Source: an uncultured Lachnospiraceae bacterium (GTDB lineage: Bacteria; Bacillota; Clostridia; Lachnospirales; Lachnospiraceae). From it: a stretch of DNA of 35,615 nucleotides. The stretch covers positions 1 through 35,615 of the forward strand of contig CATKXE010000030.1 of the NCBI GenBank assembly GCA_949840465.1, in the 5' to 3' direction. Numbering within the stretch: the stretch's first letter is position 1; each line of letters opens with the position of its first letter. Of the stretch, positions 30,890 to 35,615 are shown piece after piece. The position numbers were made by a program, and so were the translations under genes. The notes beneath the pieces are model-generated. The model was not told where the DNA came from. It did not search any database and saw only the letters and a list, made by a program, of their open reading frames with translations.

Positions 30890-33043
30890 ATGGATATCAA
30901 TCAAAAACTTACGGAAGAACTGGATGTGAAGCTCTGGCAGGTAGAGGCAGCGGTGAAATTGATTGACGAGGGAAATACGATCCCCTTTATTTCACGGTAC
31001 CGGAAGGAAGTGACCGGGTCGCTAAATGACGAGCAGCTTCGGAAGCTGCACGAGCGGCTTACGTATCTGCGCAATCTGGAAGAAAAGAAGGAGCAGGTGC
31101 TCTCTAGCATAGAAGAACAGGGGAAACTGACACAAGAACTGAAATCTCAGATATTGGCAGCCGGGACTCTGGTGGTGGTGGAGGATCTATACCGCCCATT
31201 CCGCCCGAAGCGGCGTACCCGCGCCACCGTGGCCAGGGAAAAGGGGTTGGAGCCTTTGGCAGCCCTTATTACGCTGCAGCAGACGAAAGAGCCGTTAGAG
31301 ACGGCAGCCAAAGCGTATCTGTCCGGGGAGAAGGGCGTCAATACAGTGGAGGAGGCCATTGCCGGAGCACAGGATATCATTGCAGAATCTATTTCGGATG
31401 AGGCGGATTACCGGAGCTGGATTCGGAATGCCACGACCCGGAAGGGCAAGGTGATTTCTACTGCCAGGGATTCCAAAGCGGAGTCCGTCTATGAGATGTA
31501 TTATGAATTTGAGGAGCCTGTGACAAAGATGGCAGGGCACAGGATCCTGGCATTAAACCGGGGCGAGAAGGAGAAGTTCCTGACTGTGAAGGTGGAGGCG
31601 CCGGAGGAGGATATCATTCGCTATCTGGAAAAGAAAACGATCCGCAGGGACAACCAGTATACCACTCCGGTCCTGAAAGCCGCCGCTGAGGACAGCTATA
31701 AGCGCCTTATCGCGCCTGCCATCGAGCGGGAGATCCGCAGCGACCTGACGGAAAAGGCGGAAGACGGGGCGATTGAGGTGTTTGGGAAGAACCTCCACCA
31801 GCTCCTGATGCAGCCTCCGATCTCCGGGCAGGTTGTGCTGGGTTGGGATCCGGCTTTCCGTACCGGATGTAAGCTGGCCGTGGTGGACGCCACCGGAAAG
31901 GTTCTGGGGACGACAGTTATTTATCCCACCGCACCGACCACCCCGGCGAAGATCAAGGCTTCAAAAGACTTATTGAAAAAAATCATCCCGAAGTACCATA
32001 TCACCTTGATTTCTCTGGGAAACGGCACGGCTTCCAGAGAGTCGGAGCAGTTCATCGTGGAACTGCTGAAAGAAATCCCGGAGAAAGTGCAGTATGTGAT
32101 TGTGAGCGAGGCGGGCGCTTCGGTATATTCTGCGAGCAAGCTTGCCACGGAGGAGTTTCCGAAGTTTGACGTGGGGCAGAGGAGCGCGGCCTCGATTGCG
32201 AGAAGGCTGCAGGATCCGCTGGCAGAATTGGTCAAGATTGATCCCAAGTCCATCGGGGTGGGGCAGTATCAGCATGATATGAACCAGAAAAAGCTGGGAG
32301 AGTCTCTGTCCGGTGTGGTGGAGGATTGTGTAAATAAAGTCGGCGTGGACCTGAATACCGCATCTGCGCCGCTGCTGTCTTATATTTCCGGAATCAGCGG
32401 TACTCTTGCAAAAAATATTGTTACATACCGGGAAGAAAACGGAAGGTTTACGGATCGGAGAAAGCTTTTGAAGGTTGCCAAGCTGGGGCCGAAGGCATTT
32501 GAGCAGTGCGCGGGATTTATGCGGATCCAGGGAGGGGACAATCCTCTCGATGCCACGGGCGTCCATCCGGAATCCTATGAGGCGGCCAACAAGCTTTTAA
32601 AGAAGCAGGGCTTCAAGCCGGAGGACATTATCGGGGGAAAACTGGTAGGCCTGTCCCTGACTATCAAGGATTATAAGAAATTGGCGGAAGAACTGGGAAT
32701 CGGCGAGATTACCCTGCGGGATATCGTAAAGGAACTGGAAAAACCTGCCCGCGACCCGCGTGAGGAGATGCCCAGGCCAATCCTGCGGACAGACGTGCTG
32801 GAGATGAAGGATCTCAGGGAGGACATGATCCTGAAAGGTACGGTCAGAAATGTGATTGATTTCGGGGTGTTCGTGGACATTGGGGTGCATCAGGACGGAT
32901 TGGTACACATTTCCCAGATCACGGATAAATTCATCAAGCATCCATTGGAAGTGGTAAGCGTAGGCGATATCGTGGACGTCAAAGTCATGAGCGTGGATTT
33001 GAAGAAAAAGAGGATCCAGCTGACGATGCGTGGGATTTCGTGA
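30890..33043 (+). CDS. tex: Transcription accessory protein Tex (S1-domain RNA-binding)
   Basis: This 717-residue nucleic-acid-binding protein is related to eukaryotic Spt6. Domains in order: N-terminal helical part with IPFISRYRKEVTGSLNDEQL and LYRPFRPKRRTRATVAREKG; a YqgF/RNase H-like fold (LGWDPAFRTGCKLAVVDATG); helix-hairpin-helix repeats (NTASAPLLSYISGISGTLAK and LLKVAKLGPKAFEQCAGF); and a C-terminal S1 domain (GTVRNVIDFGVFVDIGVHQD, GLVHISQITD). The frame opens at TTG 30866, but AAAGGAAAGG at 30870-30879 and the family start MDINQKLTEEL indicate ATG 30890. Confidence 0.95.
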   Translation: MDINQKLTEELDVKLWQVEAAVKLIDEGNTIPFISRYRKEVTGSLNDEQLRKLHERLTYLRNLEEKKEQVLSSIEEQGKLTQELKSQILAAGTLVVVEDLYRPFRPKRRTRATVAREKGLEPLAALITLQQTKEPLETAAKAYLSGEKGVNTVEEAIAGAQDIIAESISDEADYRSWIRNATTRKGKVISTARDSKAESVYEMYYEFEEPVTKMAGHRILALNRGEKEKFLTVKVEAPEEDIIRYLEKKTIRRDNQYTTPVLKAAAEDSYKRLIAPAIEREIRSDLTEKAEDGAIEVFGKNLHQLLMQPPISGQVVLGWDPAFRTGCKLAVVDATGKVLGTTVIYPTAPTTPAKIKASKDLLKKIIPKYHITLISLGNGTASRESEQFIVELLKEIPEKVQYVIVSEAGASVYSASKLATEEFPKFDVGQRSAASIARRLQDPLAELVKIDPKSIGVGQYQHDMNQKKLGESLSGVVEDCVNKVGVDLNTASAPLLSYISGISGTLAKNIVTYREENGRFTDRRKLLKVAKLGPKAFEQCAGFMRIQGGDNPLDATGVHPESYEAANKLLKKQGFKPEDIIGGKLVGLSLTIKDYKKLAEELGIGEITLRDIVKELEKPARDPREEMPRPILRTDVLEMKDLREDMILKGTVRNVIDFGVFVDIGVHQDGLVHISQITDKFIKHPLEVVSVGDIVDVKVMSVDLKKKRIQLTMRGIS

Positions 33044-33080
33044 GCCGGGAACCGTCGGAAAGCCTTTATATAGAAAGTAA

Positions 33081-33117
33081 GTTATAGTTCACGGCTTAAC
33101 CGGCCGCAAACTGCAAC
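33081..33117. repeat. 37-bp palindromic element, copy C
   Basis: GTTATAGTT (33081-33089) pairs with AACTGCAAC (33109-33117) with one mismatch and one wobble, and CGGC/GCCG pairs inside. It matches copy B at 28393 in 26 of 37 positions by eye, and several differences are compensatory between arms. It sits 38 bases after the tex stop. Confidence 0.6.
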
Positions 33118-33155
33118 GAAAATAAGGTCAAATCGGGTGAAATACAAGAAAAATC

Positions 33156-33184
33156 TTGAAATCTGGCATAGGATGATGTAAAAT
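33156..33184 (+). promoter_or_regulatory. Promoter of the alanine/glycine symporter gene
   Basis: TTGAAA at 33156-33161, 17 bases, TAAAAT at 33179-33184. Transcription would begin near 33191, just at the foot of the following hairpin. Confidence 0.7.
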
Positions 33185-33195
33185 ACCATATCAAG

Positions 33196-33250
33196 GCATA
33201 CTTTATGCCAACTGGCAACAGTCGGGATAAGTATGCTTTGTTTTTGTTAT
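33196..33250 (+). terminator. Leader terminator-like hairpin of the symporter gene
   Basis: GCATACTT at 33196-33203 pairs perfectly with AAGTATGC at 33229-33236; the inside can form TGCC/GGCA. tttgtttttgtta follows. It lies between the promoter and the coding start, so it can act as an attenuator or make a short RNA. I do not recognise a known riboswitch, and the glycine-riboswitch core is not visible. Confidence 0.65.
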
Positions 33251-33326
33251 CGGGACTTTATAGAAATAAAGTGTTGAAGTGTGTATTTCGGCAAAAAAGG
33301 ACAAGAGAGGAGAAGTGAAAAAAATT

Positions 33327-34730
33327 ATGGAAACCATTACTTCGATTATCAATGAGGTAGATAAGTTCGTCTGGGACTGGTGGATGATCGTCCTGCTGCT
33401 TGGAACCCACGTATTTTTAACCGTCAGGACAGGATTTATCCAGAGCAAGACGATTTCTAAGGGGATTAGGCTTTCTGTGGCAAAGGATCCGGATGCGGAA
33501 GGCGAGGTCAGCCAGTTTGGGGCATTGTCCACGGCTCTGGCCTCCACCATCGGAACGGGGAATATCATTGGAGTGGGAACCGCCGTTGCGCTGGGCGGCC
33601 CGGGAGCAGTGCTGTGGTGCTGGCTGACAGGTGTGTTCGGGATCGCGACCAAATACGGGGAATCTCTGATCGCTGTCAAATACCGTGTCAAGACAGAGGA
33701 CGGCAGAATGCAGGGCGGTGCTATGTATGCCCTTGAGCGCGGCCTGAATATGAAATGGCTGGGAACCATCTTTGCGGTTTTTGCGGGATTCGCTTCTTTT
33801 GGAATCGGATGTGCGACTCAGGTGAATGCCATCGCCACCGTCTGCAGGGAAAATTTAAATATTCCGGAATGGGTAGTGGGAATCGTAGTCGCCGTGCTGA
33901 CGGCAATCGTTATTTTCGGCGGGATCAAGAGCATTGCAAGAGTGTGCGAAAGGCTGGTTCCGTTTATGGCATTCTTCTATGTGATCGGATGTATCATTAT
34001 CCTGTGTATCAATTATGACTTTATCATCCCTGCGATCCAGACGATCTTTCGTCTGGCGTTCACACCGGGGGCAGCGGCAGGCGGTCTTGTAGGCGGCGGC
34101 ATTAAGCTTGCCATCCAGTACGGGGTGGCCCGGGGGCTGTTTTCCAATGAATCCGGTATGGGTTCCGCGCCGATCGCGGCGGCAGCGGCACAGACAAGGA
34201 ATCCTGTGCGTCAGGCATTGGTTTCCTCCACAGGAACATTCTGGGATACGGTTGTCGTATGCCTCATGACCGGGTTGGTGCTTGTGACCACGATTATGAA
34301 GAACCCGTCCATCAACGCCAATGAGATTGATAACGGCGGCGTGCTCACCTCCATGGCATTTTCCCAGATTCCGTATCTGGGTCCGGTGATCCTTGTAGTG
34401 GGGATTATTTCTTTCGCATATTCCACAATTTTGGGATGGGCTTATTATGGAGAGCGGAGCGTGGAATATTTTGCAGGCAAGGCAGGACTGATCCCTTACC
34501 GTGTGCTGTATATCGCGGTTGCCGCGATCGCTCCGGTCGTAGCGCTGGATTTGGTTTGGACCATTGCGGACATCCTGAACGCGTTGATGGCGGTTCCGAA
34601 CCTGGTGGCGGTGCTTCTGCTCTCGCCGGTCATTGCCAGTGAGACGAAGAAATATATCAACAATCTGGATGCGAAGGACGATACGCCGATCCCTGTGGTA
34701 AAGACAGGAAGATTCCGGGGCGAAGATTAA
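33327..34730 (+). CDS. Alanine or glycine:cation symporter (AGCS family)
   Basis: This 467-residue membrane transporter takes up alanine or glycine with Na+ or H+. About ten to eleven hydrophobic segments are visible. Family blocks are VRTGFIQSKTISKGIRLSVA, SQFGALSTALASTIGTGNII, GPGAVLWCWLTGVFGIATKY with GESLIAVKYR, ARGLFSNESGMGSAPIAAAA and FAYSTILGWAYYGERSVEYF. The start is ATG 33327, giving METITSIINEVDKFVWDWWM. GTG 33315 is an alternative, closer to AGAGGAG at 33306-33312, which would be very near GTG but far from ATG. It is preceded by an attenuator-like leader. Confidence 0.94.
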   Translation: METITSIINEVDKFVWDWWMIVLLLGTHVFLTVRTGFIQSKTISKGIRLSVAKDPDAEGEVSQFGALSTALASTIGTGNIIGVGTAVALGGPGAVLWCWLTGVFGIATKYGESLIAVKYRVKTEDGRMQGGAMYALERGLNMKWLGTIFAVFAGFASFGIGCATQVNAIATVCRENLNIPEWVVGIVVAVLTAIVIFGGIKSIARVCERLVPFMAFFYVIGCIIILCINYDFIIPAIQTIFRLAFTPGAAAGGLVGGGIKLAIQYGVARGLFSNESGMGSAPIAAAAAQTRNPVRQALVSSTGTFWDTVVVCLMTGLVLVTTIMKNPSINANEIDNGGVLTSMAFSQIPYLGPVILVVGIISFAYSTILGWAYYGERSVEYFAGKAGLIPYRVLYIAVAAIAPVVALDLVWTIADILNALMAVPNLVAVLLLSPVIASETKKYINNLDAKDDTPIPVVKTGRFRGED

Positions 34731-34798
34731 TTACGGCGGCTGTTCATGGAATGGTACAGGTGATTTTCATGTAGTTCATAAGGAGAAGTGGTTCGGAA

Positions 34799-35404
34799 AT
34801 GATTGCGGTGATAGATTATGATGCGGGCAATATCAAGAGTGTGGAAAAGGCGTTGCTCCATCTGGGGCAGGAAGTAAAAATTACGGACAGCGCGCAGGAA
34901 ATCCTTTCGGCGGATAAAGTGGTGCTGCCGGGGGTAGGCGCTTTCGGCGATGCCATGGGCAACTTAAAACGCAGGGGACTGGATGAGGTCATCAGGCAGG
35001 CGGCAGAGAACGGGACGCCGTTTCTGGGAATCTGCCTGGGATTGCAGCTTTTGTTTGAGAAAAGCGATGAGGCGCCGGGGATAGAAGGACTTGGAATCCT
35101 GCCGGGTGAGATTTTAAAAATCCCGGCAAAAGAGGGCTTAAAAATTCCGCATATGGGATGGAACTCCCTGCATCTGGAGCATGGAGGGCGTTTATTTCAA
35201 AATGTGCCGGAACAGTCCTATGCGTACTTTGTGCATTCCTACTATTTAAAAGCCGGAGAAGAGGAAAGCGTGAAAGCATCGACAGAATATGGGGTGCATA
35301 TCCATGCCTCGGTGGAAAAAGGAAATGTATTTGCCTGCCAGTTCCACCCGGAGAAGAGCAGTGACGTGGGACTGCAGATTTTGAAAAATTTTGTGGAGTT
35401 GTAG
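34799..35404 (+). CDS. hisH: Imidazole glycerol phosphate synthase, glutaminase subunit
   Basis: This 201-residue class I glutamine amidotransferase supplies ammonia to HisF in histidine synthesis. It has DYDAGNIKSVEKALLHLG at the start, LPGVGAFGDAMGNLK, the nucleophile elbow FLGICLGLQLLFEKSD with catalytic Cys, IPHMGWNSL, and ACQFHPEKSSDVG with catalytic His and Glu. AAGGAGAAG lies about 13 bases before ATG 34799, a rather long spacing. hisF follows after six bases. No other his gene lies upstream in the window. Confidence 0.97.
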   Translation: MIAVIDYDAGNIKSVEKALLHLGQEVKITDSAQEILSADKVVLPGVGAFGDAMGNLKRRGLDEVIRQAAENGTPFLGICLGLQLLFEKSDEAPGIEGLGILPGEILKIPAKEGLKIPHMGWNSLHLEHGGRLFQNVPEQSYAYFVHSYYLKAGEEESVKASTEYGVHIHASVEKGNVFACQFHPEKSSDVGLQILKNFVEL

Positions 35405-35410
35405 AGAACT

Positions 35411-35615
35411 ATGCATACAAAAAGAATCATCCCCTGTCTGGATGTGAATGCAGGACGGGTGGTAAAAGGCGTTAATTTTGTAGATTTAAAGGATGCGGGC
35501 GACCCGGTGGAAATAGCCAGAGCCTACGATCAGGCGGGGGCGGACGAGCTTGTTTTTTTGGATATTACCGCATCCTCGGATCACCGCAATACGGTTGTGG
35601 ATATGGTGCGTCAGG
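35411..35615 (+). CDS. hisF: Imidazole glycerol phosphate synthase, cyclase subunit (5' part)
   Basis: The first 68 codons are present and the window ends inside the gene. The start [20 protein letters not shown] contains the catalytic Asp11-type residue, followed by [20 protein letters not shown] and [18 protein letters not shown] of the TIM barrel. HisF closes the imidazole ring, releasing AICAR, in complex with HisH. The ribosome-binding site is weak (ggagttgtagag), suggesting coupling with hisH six bases before. Confidence 0.97.
   Translation, partial: MHTKRIIPCLDVNAGRVVKGVNFVDLKDAGDPVEIARAYDQAGADELVFLDITASSDHRNTVVDMVRQ

Overview
The window is a chromosomal segment of a Gram-positive, low-to-moderate GC anaerobe. 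It most resembles the Lachnospiraceae (Clostridium cluster XIVa). The evidence is the clostridial gene order secY-adk-KOW-infA-rpmJ-rpsM-rpsK-rpsD-rpoA-rplQ, the zinc-type S14, the PPi-type phosphofructokinase, the strong AGGAGG ribosome-binding sites and the sigma-A-like promoters. No phage, insertion sequence, integrase or CRISPR array was seen.

Region 1 (1-11062) is the spc and alpha ribosomal-protein superoperon, all on the plus strand: the last codons of L14, then L24, L5, S14, S8, L6, L18, S5, L30, L15, SecY, adenylate kinase, a KOW protein, IF-1, L36, S13, S11, S4, RpoA and L17, closed by a strong bidirectional terminator. Genes are tightly spaced in places, but eight gaps are expanded to about 120-380 bp and hold hairpins, inverted repeats or tandem repeats. 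The map gene that often follows adk is absent from its usual place.

Region 2 (11172-16904) holds a secreted SleB-type cell-wall hydrolase on the minus strand. On the plus strand follow a Cof-type HAD phosphatase overlapping uppP (undecaprenyl-pyrophosphate phosphatase), and a complete polar amino-acid ABC transporter (lipoprotein, permease, ATPase).

Region 3 (17108-22476) begins with an SfsA nuclease-like domain fused to a MutY adenine glycosylase. It continues with a TetR regulator, a diacylglycerol kinase, a PAP2-type phosphatase and TrpS. The lipid kinase and the phosphatase could catalyse opposing steps of phosphatidate metabolism.

Region 4 (22477-24310) has an array of palindromes and dispersed repeats, then tRNA-Arg(ACG) and PPi-dependent phosphofructokinase on the minus strand.

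Region 5 (24623-28328) is the least familiar part. It encodes a membrane pseudokinase that keeps only a degenerate kinase C-lobe, followed by a helical outside domain. Its gene overlaps one for a surface protein with about five Ig-like modules and a C-terminal membrane anchor. This pair is the best candidate for an undescribed system.

Region 6 (28593-35615) carries a HelD-like RNA-polymerase-recycling helicase, Tex, an alanine/glycine:cation symporter, HisH and the start of HisF. The leaders of tex and of the symporter gene each place a terminator-like hairpin directly after the promoter. Small palindromic elements recur between genes in regions 3-6, and two copies show compensatory arm changes.

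All calls come from reading the sequence. No database search or folding program was run.
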